Shown here one piece after another: positions 1-8,061 of a stretch of DNA of 64,000 nucleotides. Each line of letters opens with the position of its first letter. Within the stretch, counting starts at the first letter, position 1. Both the position numbers and the translations under genes were made by a program. This stretch comes from Parabacteroides goldsteinii DSM 19448 = WAL 12034 (GTDB lineage Bacteria; Bacteroidota; Bacteroidia; Bacteroidales; Tannerellaceae), in the NCBI RefSeq assembly GCF_000969835.1, contig NZ_KQ033912.1, forward strand, positions 2,503,373 to 2,567,372, written 5' to 3'. The notes under the pieces are model-generated. The model was not told the origin of the DNA. It ran no database searches and worked only from the letters and a program-made list of their open reading frames with translations.

Positions 1-292
1 GCCCGGGAACATACTTGATGTGCCGTGCGTTCACGATCCAGACTTTCATATCAGGACATTCAAGAATCTTATAAACCGGCTTCCAGTAAACACCGGTACT
101 TTCCATGGCTACATGCGTAATGCCACTGGATAATAACCATTCTTTTAATTCTGTCAAAGAACTACTGAAGGTCTTGTAACTGCGGGTTTCAGTTTTGAGA
201 CCTTCGCCACTTATCGTAGCAACTACCATGTCCTTGTGGACATCTATTCCACAACCCCGGAGGATGACTTGTTCAAAAGGTACTGTTTTCAT
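1..292 (-). mobile_element. IS110-family transposase, N-terminal part (cut by window edge)
   Basis: The minus strand from the ATG at 292 encodes about 97 residues running off the left edge. The N-terminal region reads GIDVHKD (first catalytic Asp of the DEDD RuvC-like domain, about residue 17) and AMESTGVYWKP (catalytic Glu), both typical of IS110-family transposases, which move through a DEDD nuclease domain plus a C-terminal serine domain. The C-terminal half lies outside the window, so intactness cannot be judged. IS110 elements usually lack terminal inverted repeats, and I see none in the 300 bp beyond the start codon. Confidence 0.88.
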
Positions 293-431
293 TGCATTCG
301 TTTTTTCGAGTGAATGACACTAAAGTAAACAATACCCCCCTATTTACATTCTCTTGGACGAAATTTATTTCATGGATGTTTCATGATAATATCGGGGGAA
401 TAAACTAATTTTAGGATTTACCATCTAATTG

Positions 432-530
432 AAATAAGCTGATGCGTTATTTTAATTTTCGGTACAAAAGTAAAATAAGCTAATACGTTATTTTAGTTTT
501 CGGTACAAAAGTAAAATAAGCCGAGTGATA
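432..530. repeat. 41-bp direct tandem repeat, about 2.3 units
   Basis: AAATAAGCT begins at 432 and 473, and AAATAAGCC at 514, giving a period of 41 bp. The first two units are nearly identical through TTTTCGGTACAAAAGTA; the third decays after about 10 bp. Each unit contains TAAAATAA and TTATTTTA, which can pair with each other. Confidence 0.85.
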
Positions 531-542
531 TTCCAATAAAAT

Positions 543-601
543 CGCCAAATTTAAAATAAGATAGTATCTCATACGAGTTTTGTCATATTTTAAATTTGGC
601 G
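543..601 (-). terminator. 16-bp perfect inverted repeat downstream of the M16 peptidase gene
   Basis: The arms are 543-558 (CGCCAAATTTAAAATA) and 586-601 (its exact reverse complement), with a 27-nt loop. It lies 18 bp beyond the stop of the minus-strand peptidase gene, the place for a 3' hairpin. It is AT-rich and has no clear U-tract, so a terminator role is inference; it could equally be a 3' stabilising stem. Confidence 0.55.
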
Positions 602-618
602 TATATGTTATTATCGTT

Positions 619-3432
619 TTATGGCTCCATCACCACCTCGATACTGTTTCCTTGGCTGAGTAACTTTTTGGCGAAGGCCTGTATTTGGGCAGGAGTGATG
701 CTGTTGACTGTTTCGACGTATTTGGTCGAGCCGTCGAAGCCTTTGTAATAATAGTTATCCAGCGTGTTTAACCAGTAACCGTTCTCCTGAAGGCTTTCTG
801 CGTGACGTTTCAGGATGTTGTCCTGCGTCTTTTTGAAATCTTCCGGGGTCGGGCCGATGTCGGAGATGCGTTTCAATTCGTTGCGGACAATCGTGTTCAT
901 CTTTTCCCGTTTATCCGGGTCGGTGTCGAAATAGGCTTGCAGGAATGTTTGTCCTTCCGGGAAGGAAGAGATGCGGGCGGATGTCTGTACGCCGTACGTT
1001 CCGCCTTCGTCTTCGCGGACCTTTTCGGTGTAAATAAGGTCGAGCACCTGCTTCAACATGGTGGCTGTAACGATATTTTCCAGGTTATAGTCCATTTGCC
1101 CGGAATAGAAATTCACGACGGAGGCTTTCGGCGTCTCCATCTGGCGTTTGAAACGGTTTACGTAGTCGCCTTTGCGGATGGCGGGTACTTCTTTCGGGTT
1201 ACCCTGCTCTATCTTGCCGTTTGCAGGTAATGTAGCCAGGTATTGTTCTACCAGTGGACGGATACTGTCGGTGTCGATGTTTCCTACGAAGGTAAAGACG
1301 AAACCGGAGGCGTCGCCGAAACGTTCCTTATACATTTCCATGATACGCGGATAGCTGATATTTTTGAAATCGGCCGGATCGATGCGCATCGCACGCGGAT
1401 TGTTGTTGTAAATGGCTTTCGTCAGCGAGTCGCTGAAGGCAACCATCGGATTCAGTTCCAGGTTCTTCAGTTGCGCTTTCATACGGTTTTCGAAGGAAGC
1501 GTATGCCTCTTCGTCCATGCGCGGAGCGGTGAAACTGAGGTATATCAGTTCGAACAAGGTCTTCAGGTCGGACGGGGTGGAGGAGCCGTTCACATTTTCA
1601 CTGTCCAGTCCCAGGGAAGTGGAGCAGGATACTTTCTTTCCGGCCAGCATCTTGCCCAGGTCGGTAGCCGAGAAATTGCCCAGGCCGCCCAGTTCGATTA
1701 CCTCATTGAACACTTTCAGATTGTCGATGTCTTTGTTGCCGAACAGTGTGCTTCCTCCCGGGCTGGTAGCCGTCATTTGTATTTCATCCTTTTTGAAGTC
1801 CGTGTGTTTCAACACGACTTTGATGCCGTTGCTCAATGTCAGGACGGTAGCGCCGAAGAGCGGATCTTCCTTGCTTTCCGTGATCTTGCCGGGTGCCGGC
1901 AATGAGGGGATCAACGGTTCGTCCGATAAGGTCTCCCGGTAAGGTTCGACAGGGATCTGCTGTGCTTTCATAAAGTCGCGGAGCAGTTCTTCGTCGGTAG
2001 GATAGGAGAGGCCTTCCTTTTCCGGACCGGTCAGGCTGATCACGATGTTTGTATCGCCGATCATATCCTGGATATACTTGTTGACCTGTTCTACCGGTAC
2101 AGCCTGTGCAACCTGGCCGATCAGGGCGTATTCCGTTTCGATTCCGGGGATGTAACCGCCTTCGGTAAAGTGGCGTACGTATTCCTTGGTGAATGTGCTG
2201 TTCCTTTGTTTGTCGCGGTCGTTGTAAAGGGATTCATATTGTTTCAACACATTGATGCGGGCGCGATCGTATTCCGATGGGGTGAAACCGAATTGTTTCA
2301 CACGTTGCGTCTCCGTTACCAGCGCATTCATGGCCGAATCCACTTCGTTATCTTTCACCAGTGCGGCTACCGACCAGGCACCTTTCGTTTTCGAGATCAT
2401 AAAATCGCCGTCGGAAGCCTGGGCGGCAACGAACGGAGGATTTGCTTTCTGTACCATCTCGTTGAAGCGTTCGTTCATCATCGTGGCTGCTACGCTCTGG
2501 ATATAATCTTTCACCAATCCGGCAATCGTTCCGTACATATCCTGCGGCATCTTGTCGTGTTTATAGGAGATGGACAGGATCGTGTTCGAAGCCTCTTTGT
2601 CCGTAGCCACGGAGATCAGCGGCATGTCATTGTCGGGCACTTCAAACAGAGGTCGCGGAGCCGCGTTTACCGGTGCCGGGATGTCGGCAAAAATCCGTTT
2701 GACGGCTGTTTCTACCTGGTCGACATTGATGTCGCCTACAATGATGATCGCCTGCAGGTCGGGGCGGTACCATTTGTGATAATAATCGCGCAGTTCATCC
2801 GGTTTGAAATTGTCGATCACGTCGATTGTGCCGATCGGCATCCGGTGGGCATAACGGCTGTCCGGATAGATTTTCGGAAGCTGTTGTTCCCATATGCGGG
2901 CCTGTGCGTCCTGATGTGTGCGCCATTCCTCGCGGATCACGCCGCGTTCCTTGTCGATCGCAGAATCGGCAAGCGTGATGAAGCCAGACCAGTCATGCAG
3001 GATCAGCAGGCAGGAATCGACCACGCTTTCGCGTGTCACCGGGGCATTCATGATCATATAGACCGTTTCGTCGAAACTGGTATAGGCATTGAAATTTTCA
3101 CCCATACGCATGCCGATGCTTTGGGTAAATTCGTCCATTCCTTTGTCCGGGAAGTTTTTCGAGCCGTTGAAGGCCATATGTTCCAGGAAGTGTGCCAGTC
3201 CGCGCTGGTTCTCTTCTTCCAGCATGGAGCCTACGTTTTGGGCGATATAAAAGTCAGCCCGTTCTTTCGGTTGTTCATTATGACGGATGTAATAGGTTAA
3301 TCCGTTCGGCAACTTTCCATAACGAACCTGCGGGTCGATAGGTAACGGTTGCAATTCCTGTTGCTGGGCAGCCAGCTGGAAAAGGCAGAAGAAGCTCAAC
3401 AGGAATAAACTTAAAAATCTTTTTTGTCTCAT
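619..3432 (-). CDS. M16 family zinc metallopeptidase (pitrilysin-like), exported
   Basis: This 937-residue protein begins with a signal peptide (cleavage near residue 22, after QLAAQ). The M16 zinc site is intact: the inverted HxxEH motif HFLEH is at residues 81-85 and the third ligand Glu is at about 162, the usual 76-residue spacing. The length fits a four-domain single-chain M16 enzyme with an inactive second half. Such Bacteroidetes proteins act in the periplasm or on the outer membrane on oligopeptides; the substrate cannot be told from sequence. A minus-strand TATATTTG box (3554-3561) suggests its promoter, leaving an untranslated leader of about 110 nt. Confidence 0.93.
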   Translation of the reverse strand: MRQKRFLSLFLLSFFCLFQLAAQQQELQPLPIDPQVRYGKLPNGLTYYIRHNEQPKERADFYIAQNVGSMLEEENQRGLAHFLEHMAFNGSKNFPDKGMDEFTQSIGMRMGENFNAYTSFDETVYMIMNAPVTRESVVDSCLLILHDWSGFITLADSAIDKERGVIREEWRTHQDAQARIWEQQLPKIYPDSRYAHRMPIGTIDVIDNFKPDELRDYYHKWYRPDLQAIIIVGDINVDQVETAVKRIFADIPAPVNAAPRPLFEVPDNDMPLISVATDKEASNTILSISYKHDKMPQDMYGTIAGLVKDYIQSVAATMMNERFNEMVQKANPPFVAAQASDGDFMISKTKGAWSVAALVKDNEVDSAMNALVTETQRVKQFGFTPSEYDRARINVLKQYESLYNDRDKQRNSTFTKEYVRHFTEGGYIPGIETEYALIGQVAQAVPVEQVNKYIQDMIGDTNIVISLTGPEKEGLSYPTDEELLRDFMKAQQIPVEPYRETLSDEPLIPSLPAPGKITESKEDPLFGATVLTLSNGIKVVLKHTDFKKDEIQMTATSPGGSTLFGNKDIDNLKVFNEVIELGGLGNFSATDLGKMLAGKKVSCSTSLGLDSENVNGSSTPSDLKTLFELIYLSFTAPRMDEEAYASFENRMKAQLKNLELNPMVAFSDSLTKAIYNNNPRAMRIDPADFKNISYPRIMEMYKERFGDASGFVFTFVGNIDTDSIRPLVEQYLATLPANGKIEQGNPKEVPAIRKGDYVNRFKRQMETPKASVVNFYSGQMDYNLENIVTATMLKQVLDLIYTEKVREDEGGTYGVQTSARISSFPEGQTFLQAYFDTDPDKREKMNTIVRNELKRISDIGPTPEDFKKTQDNILKRHAESLQENGYWLNTLDNYYYKGFDGSTKYVETVNSITPAQIQAFAKKLLSQGNSIEVVMEP

Positions 3433-3496
3433 TTGGGATATTTATTTATTTTGTTTTATACTGGTGTACCTGAAAAAACAGCACGTAGCCTTCCCG

Positions 3497-3542
3497 TTTT
3501 CCTGCCGACGGAATTGCCTGTCGACAATTATCGGCAGGAAAA
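3497..3542. repeat. 12-bp inverted repeat in the M16/Fic divergent region
   Basis: TTTTCCTGCCGA (3497-3508) and its exact complement (3531-3542) are separated by 22 bp. On the minus strand it would form a stem in the peptidase leader. It shares the core TGCCGA with the palindrome at 3633-3654, so it may instead be a second binding site for the same regulator. Confidence 0.6.
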
Positions 3543-3632
3543 AAGGTTGAGGGCAAATATACGATGCAATAGCAGGAATTGTACTCAGGGTAGGTATAAT
3601 TATGGAATATTTATACTATACTTTATTTCTAT

Positions 3633-3666
3633 ATCTTGCCGATATCGGCAAGATGTGCTATCTTTG
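3633..3666 (+). promoter_or_regulatory. Promoter of the fic gene with an embedded 22-bp palindromic operator
   Basis: TTG (3636-3638), a 20-bp gap and TATCTTTG (3659-3666) make a canonical Bacteroidetes promoter. A perfect 22-bp palindrome with half-site ATCTTGCCGAT spans 3633-3654, covering the -33 element and the spacer. A further copy, CTTGCCGATA, lies in the leader at 3687-3696, with an imperfect ATCGG partner at 3675. A protein bound here would block polymerase; the HTH domain of the adjacent Fic protein is the obvious candidate (inference). Confidence 0.75.
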
Positions 3667-3706
3667 AAGTGAAAATCGGTGTAAAACTTGCCGATAGAAT
3701 TTGAAT

Positions 3707-4594
3707 ATGAAATATATTTCAGTCGGAGAATTTGCAGGAAAGTACGGTGTTTCAGAGCGTACGGCACGTAATTATTGCGCTATCGGAAAAATCGAGGGTG
3801 CATTCCTTACTGGCAAGACATGGAACATACCGGAAGATGCGGAATTGCCTTCACAGAAAAAGTCGAAAGTGAAGATTATGCCTTTGCTTGCCGTGTTGCG
3901 CGAACAAAAGCAGATGAAATTGAAAGGCGGTATCTATCACAAAACGCAGATCGATCTTACATATAACTCGAATCACATCGAAGGCAGTCGTCTGACTCAT
4001 GACCAAACCCGTTATATTTTTGAGACCAATACCATCGGAGTAACTGATGAAAGCATCAATGTGGACGATATTATCGAGGCCACCAATCATTTTCGGTGTA
4101 TTGATCTTATCCTTGACAGGGCTGAGGAGAATTTATCTGAGACTTTCATTAAAGAATTGCACAATATTCTGAAATCCGGCACATCGGATAGCCGGAAAGA
4201 TTGGTTTGCCGTAGGCGATTATAAACGTTTGCCAAATGAGGTTGGCGGTGCTGATACAACACTGCCGGAGAACGTTCATAAGGAGATGAAGGCACTGCTG
4301 AAAGCCTATAATTCGAAAAAACAGAAATCTTTTGATGACATTTTGGACTGGCACTATTGTTTTGAGGCGATTCACCCTTTTCAGGATGGTAATGGACGTG
4401 TCGGTCGCCTGATCCTGTTTAAAGAATGCCTTGCAAACGGATATGTCCCCTTTATTATCACCGAAGAGTTGAAAATGTTCTATTATCGGGGATTACAACA
4501 GTGGAATCATATCAAAGACTATTTGCGGGATACTTGTTTGACTGCGCAGGATAATTATAAAGAGGTATTGGATAAGTATAGGATTAAGTATTGA
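3707..4594 (+). CDS. HTH-Fic protein (predicted AMP-transferase with N-terminal inhibitory motif)
   Basis: A 295-residue protein. Residues 1-45 form a MerR/excisionase-like helix-turn-helix (VGEFAGKYGVSERTARNYC). The Fic domain follows, with the complete catalytic motif HPFQDGNGRVGR at 223-234, where His223 is the catalytic base for moving AMP onto a target hydroxyl. Residues 88-93 read SNHIEG, matching the inhibitory motif (S/T)xxxE(G/N); placed before the Fic core it makes this a class II, self-inhibited Fic protein. ATG 3707 is preferred to a TTG at 3701. There is no antitoxin gene next door, as expected when inhibition is internal. Family knowledge suggests AMPylation of a cellular protein; the target is unknown. 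Confidence 0.9.
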   Translation: MKYISVGEFAGKYGVSERTARNYCAIGKIEGAFLTGKTWNIPEDAELPSQKKSKVKIMPLLAVLREQKQMKLKGGIYHKTQIDLTYNSNHIEGSRLTHDQTRYIFETNTIGVTDESINVDDIIEATNHFRCIDLILDRAEENLSETFIKELHNILKSGTSDSRKDWFAVGDYKRLPNEVGGADTTLPENVHKEMKALLKAYNSKKQKSFDDILDWHYCFEAIHPFQDGNGRVGRLILFKECLANGYVPFIITEELKMFYYRGLQQWNHIKDYLRDTCLTAQDNYKEVLDKYRIKY

Positions 4595-4826
4595 GATTCG
4601 AATATTTTATGGAATACCGGATGGCGTAAAGTCCCTTTTCGCTATATTTCTTACAAATGACAATATGATTATTATTTAAGTGTTTTGTAAACGGATTGAT
4701 ATGTTAAAAAATATTACCCGCTGGGGTATTTTTATTTACCCGGTATATTAATCCGATTTATCTGGTAGAGTAGTGACATTTTGATAATGGAGGGAATCTT
4801 TTATAAGAATTACGATTAGTTGCGAT

Positions 4827-5105
4827 TTATGTTGTTTTGTTTGAATTAAAAACAGCCAGCCCCTTCGCCGTTAACAGGTACTTTTGTCGAGGATGCTTGG
4901 AGTTATTAGGATAAAGAGGAGTAACAAAGCCCCCTTGAATAGCCGGTGTCAGATAATTAGCAATAAAAGTGGGACGATGCTTTAATTCCATTTTCTCCAT
5001 TAATGTTTTTAAAGAATGTTGTTCGGTTCCAATAGCTTTTACGATTACTGAAATTTGTGTGTTAAGTTGTTCGGTTAGCTTGTTCGGTGCTTGTTCGGTC
5101 AACAT
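4827..5105 (-). pseudogene. Orphan winged-helix domain, probable C-terminal remnant of a RecG-like/AlbA_2 or Fic-type protein
   Basis: This 92-residue ORF reads like the C-terminal winged helix found at the end of many AlbA_2/RecG-like regulators and some Fic proteins: a helix with SLKTLMEKMELKHRPTF, then a wing ending RQKYLLTAKGLAVF. The upstream domains are missing, since an in-frame stop lies seven codons before the ATG. It is either a decayed remnant or a small free-standing DNA-binding protein. It lies convergent with the fic gene and divergent from the TPR regulator at 5297. Confidence 0.5.
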
Positions 5106-5261
5106 GCTAAGAGGGATTGATAATCATAGTTCTTTTTTCAATTCGTTATTTTCTCCCATCATCAGATTCCTGAAAAACAAAACTAAGAAACTCATATCCG
5201 GTTCAACGCCTTTTCGTATAAAAAAATTGATTATTAATAGCCTTGGATTGAATTGTTTCAT

Positions 5262-5269
5262 TATCTTTG
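5262..5269 (+). promoter_or_regulatory. -7 promoter box of the NVEALA locus regulator
   Basis: TATCTTTG matches TAnnTTTG and lies 27 bp before the ATG at 5297. The best -33 TTG (5243-5245) is only 16 bp upstream, closer than the usual 19-21, so only the -7 element is convincing. Confidence 0.5.
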
Positions 5270-5296
5270 AGGCTATAACAATTATGCCATGCAGCG

Positions 5297-7129
5297 ATGA
5301 GATACCTATCTTACATAATATTCTGTCTGTTCTCTTTCGCGATGTGTACTGAACAACCAAAAGAGTTATTGCCGGAACTGTCTTATGCAGAGTCGCTTAT
5401 GCAACGTTGCCCGAGCAGTGCTCTGGTGGTATTGGATTCAATGGAAGTACCCTCTCCGTCAGATAAATTTCAATATGCTACGTGGTGTTTGTTGATTACT
5501 CAGGCACGTGATAAAAACTATATAAAGCATACTTCTGATTCCTTGATCAATATTGCATTGGATTATTTTGAAAAACAGGATGATCCGGTACGGAAAGCGT
5601 CAACTCTATATTATGAAGGACGGGTTAACCATGATTTGCATAATGCGGAAGAGGCAACTGATTATTATTTACGGGCTAGGGATGTGGCGAAGAATACGAC
5701 GGATTATAGGTTGTTGTATTTGATCAATAATCATTTGGGGACATTATATGCTTATCGTAATTTGCCCGATTTGGCTTTGGATACCTATGTGAATGCACAG
5801 AATTATTCAATTCAATTGAAGGATAGTGCGCTCATCTCAAATTCTTATTCCTATTTAGGGCGTGTTTCAATGCTTAACAATAATCCGCAAGAGGCGTTGG
5901 ATTATTATAAAAAAGCGATAGAGATTGCGGAGCAGTCAGGGAGTTTAAATGCTTTAACATTGGCTTATGGGGAAATATCGACGGTATATCAAGCCTTATC
6001 TATGCTTGATTCTTCTATGTACTATCTACAGAAATCAAAGGAGATAAAAGAGATATATAATGCTTCTGCTTTATCACAAACCTATTTGGGAATCGGAGAA
6101 ACCTATTATTATATGGGATTATCTGATTCTGCTTACTGTTATTTGGAAAAAGCATTAAATACTATTAATCCTTATACAAAGCAAGATGCAGTACATATTT
6201 TGTATTATTTATGTAGGGACTTAGGAAAATATGAGGATGCGATTAAGTATAATGAGCAATATTGGGTTTATAAGGATTCTATAGATAACATAAATCGTAC
6301 TTCTGAAATTGCAAAAATTCAGGCAAAGTATGATCAGGAGAAACTATTGAATATAAATAATCAATTAGAGAATAGTATATTATGGGGAGTGATTGCATTA
6401 TTAATAATAATATGTGTACTGATATATAGTTATCAGCAAAAATTGGTAAAGAAAGAACGTATAATTAAAGAACATAAAGATCTGTTACAGGTGCGTTTAA
6501 CACAATTACATGAAAATGAATTTATAATTCATGAGAATGAAAATCTTATAGGAGTCTTATCTTCTCAAATAGAGGAGAATATAGGTTCGCAGGAACATAT
6601 AAATGATCAAATGGCGGAAATGGAACGAATCCGCCAGAATAATGCAACATTACAGACTCAAAATGAAATATTGCAGAATGATATAAAGAAATATATTTCT
6701 AGTTTGAAGGAAAAAGGAGAGGTGCTAAAAACGTATGAACGGCTGACTGCAGAAAATACTTATTTATTTGAACGACAAAGATACCTGTGCTTTCAATTAA
6801 TTAAGCATATAAATATACTCGATTGTTTAAAGTCTGATCCAAAATATATAGAAGAATCTCAATGGCCTGAAATTTTTGAGTCAATAAATATCGTTTATCC
6901 GAATCTGATTGGGCGTTTGAGGAAAGACTTTTTTTTAACAGATAGTGATCTCCTAATGTGTTGCTTGATAAAGTTGCAATTGAATAATTCTACTATAGCT
7001 GCATTGACTGCCATTTCTCCCTCTTCCGTAACCAAACGCAAGCAACGTTTGAAAGAACGGATCAATCAGCATCTAAAGACTCCGCTAGGGGTTGAAACTT
7101 CCATTGATACTTATCTTTGGAAGTACTGA
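5297..7129 (+). CDS. TPR-containing membrane-anchored transcriptional regulator with C-terminal HTH
   Basis: A 610-residue protein. The N-terminus is a lipoprotein-like signal (lipobox FAMC, Cys17). Tetratricopeptide repeats fill about residues 30-330 (motifs such as NPQEALDYYKKAIEIAEQSG). One membrane helix lies near 360-380, followed by a long coiled coil (about 380-480). The C-terminus (about 540-600) carries a helix-turn-helix resembling LuxR/sigma region 4 (SDLLMCCLIKL, then TAISPSSVTKRKQRLKERI). This fits a sensor with a periplasmic TPR domain and a cytoplasmic DNA-binding end; a membrane helix and a lipid anchor would both place the TPR part outside. It precedes DUF3244 and NVEALA genes, which it probably controls (inference from position). 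Confidence 0.8.
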   Translation: MRYLSYIIFCLFSFAMCTEQPKELLPELSYAESLMQRCPSSALVVLDSMEVPSPSDKFQYATWCLLITQARDKNYIKHTSDSLINIALDYFEKQDDPVRKASTLYYEGRVNHDLHNAEEATDYYLRARDVAKNTTDYRLLYLINNHLGTLYAYRNLPDLALDTYVNAQNYSIQLKDSALISNSYSYLGRVSMLNNNPQEALDYYKKAIEIAEQSGSLNALTLAYGEISTVYQALSMLDSSMYYLQKSKEIKEIYNASALSQTYLGIGETYYYMGLSDSAYCYLEKALNTINPYTKQDAVHILYYLCRDLGKYEDAIKYNEQYWVYKDSIDNINRTSEIAKIQAKYDQEKLLNINNQLENSILWGVIALLIIICVLIYSYQQKLVKKERIIKEHKDLLQVRLTQLHENEFIIHENENLIGVLSSQIEENIGSQEHINDQMAEMERIRQNNATLQTQNEILQNDIKKYISSLKEKGEVLKTYERLTAENTYLFERQRYLCFQLIKHINILDCLKSDPKYIEESQWPEIFESINIVYPNLIGRLRKDFFLTDSDLLMCCLIKLQLNNSTIAALTAISPSSVTKRKQRLKERINQHLKTPLGVETSIDTYLWKY

Positions 7130-7291
7130 GAAAGTCCTTGTCCACATTTTACCTTTGACTCACGTTTTTAAAGTGCTTATTATTAGGCTTTAGAGCGTTT
7201 TTATCTGTCCACCCTACTGTCCACTAGTTTTTACCTGTTTCTATTGTAAACCGCATACCTTTACAGGGTAGAAATTTATAAAATTATCGTT

Positions 7292-7720
7292 ATGAAAAAG
7301 ATCTTTAAAAAGCTTACGTGGGCAATATGCGTATTTTTTGTTTTCAGTAGTCTATTACTGCAGAGTGTTTCGGCGAAGGGAAACAATAGTGTTTCATTTT
7401 ATGGAAGATGGGAAGAAGGTGCACGTTCCATTTCTTCTTCAATTCCAATCTCCGCTTTTGTTAATGATGGTGTTTTATCCATTCATAGTAGTACTCAACG
7501 TTCCGATATAACTATATGTATATTGAAAGACGGAAAGGTTCTTTATGAAAAAATGATCCCGGCATCGAAAACTGATTGTGTTACAATTGATTTGAGTGAA
7601 TTTGAACCTGGAACTTATACCGTTGGATTGAAAAATCAATGGGATGATTGTCTTTGGGGAGAGTTTTATGCTAATTATGATAAAAAATGGTCTTATGATC
7701 AAAATTGTATTGGTTGTTAA
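7292..7720 (+). CDS. DUF3244 family exported protein
   Basis: A 142-residue protein with a signal peptide (cleavage near SVSAKG, residues 27-29) followed by a small beta-sandwich-like domain. The second half (TYTVGLKNQWDDCLWGEFYANY) follows the pattern of DUF3244 proteins, which in Bacteroidales often accompany NVEALA peptides and TPR regulators. Two pairs of Cys occur, including a terminal CxxC-like NCIGC. The 162-bp gap after the regulator suggests its own promoter. The function is unknown; export and a link to the downstream peptide gene (19 bp away) are what the sequence supports. Confidence 0.75.
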   Translation: MKKIFKKLTWAICVFFVFSSLLLQSVSAKGNNSVSFYGRWEEGARSISSSIPISAFVNDGVLSIHSSTQRSDITICILKDGKVLYEKMIPASKTDCVTIDLSEFEPGTYTVGLKNQWDDCLWGEFYANYDKKWSYDQNCIGC

Positions 7721-7739
7721 ATAATAAATTTATTGAAAG

Positions 7740-7970
7740 ATGAGAAAGAAAATGATTGGTGTTATTGCTATGATTGCGATTGCATTTTTAGCAGGATGGA
7801 ATATTGTTCAGCAAGACAATGATATTGAATTATCAGAGTTGGCGTTGGAGAATATTGATGCTTTAGCTGGTTGTGAAGTGATTGGTTGGATATCAGGTGA
7901 TTATCGAGTAACTGTTTATGGCTGTTCTTGGAGTTGTAGAAGTGGTGGATATTTTAATTGTCCATATTGA
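7740..7970 (+). CDS. NVEALA family peptide precursor
   Basis: A 76-residue precursor: one hydrophobic N-terminal helix (residues 5-22), a short acidic linker (DNDIELSELALENIDALAG), then a 30-residue Cys-rich tail with four Cys (positions about 45, 62, 66, 74). ENIDALA is the family signature, usually written NVEALA, and marks the end of the leader; the tail behind it is the likely mature peptide. The small size, leader/core layout and Cys content recall secreted or modified peptides, but no modification enzyme sits next to it. The role of the family is unknown to me beyond its link with 6-bladed beta-propeller lipoproteins, such as the next gene. Confidence 0.85.
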   Translation: MRKKMIGVIAMIAIAFLAGWNIVQQDNDIELSELALENIDALAGCEVIGWISGDYRVTVYGCSWSCRSGGYFNCPY

Positions 7971-8061
7971 TATTTCTTTAATAAAATGTGGAAAGACCAA
8001 TTTGAATTTTCGGTGAAAGTTCAAATTGGTTTTGGATTTAAATTAATTATTCTCTGATCTC

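Larger units (their letters stand above)
293..618. other. Intergenic region between IS110 transposase and M16 peptidase
   Basis: AT-rich, no gene. It holds a 41-bp tandem repeat (432 to about 530) and a 16-bp perfect inverted repeat (543-601). The element boundary of the IS110 copy probably lies near 300-420, but no target duplication or terminal repeat is visible to fix it. Confidence 0.7.

Noticed and set aside
432..530. Tandem 41-bp repeat considered as a CRISPR array
   Set aside because: Units are directly adjacent with no unique spacers, only about 2.3 copies, and no cas genes in the window.
2170..3300. Plus-strand 376-codon frame opposite the M16 peptidase gene
   Set aside because: Shadow of a high-GC third-position gene; contains no recognisable motif.
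3424..3672. Plus-strand 82-codon ORF between the M16 and fic genes
   Set aside because: It covers the divergent promoters, operator palindrome and M16 start; no protein pattern.
7740..7970. NVEALA peptide considered as a RiPP modified by the radical SAM protein at 36951
   Set aside because: The two are 29 kb apart with no shared neighbours; nothing in the sequence links them.
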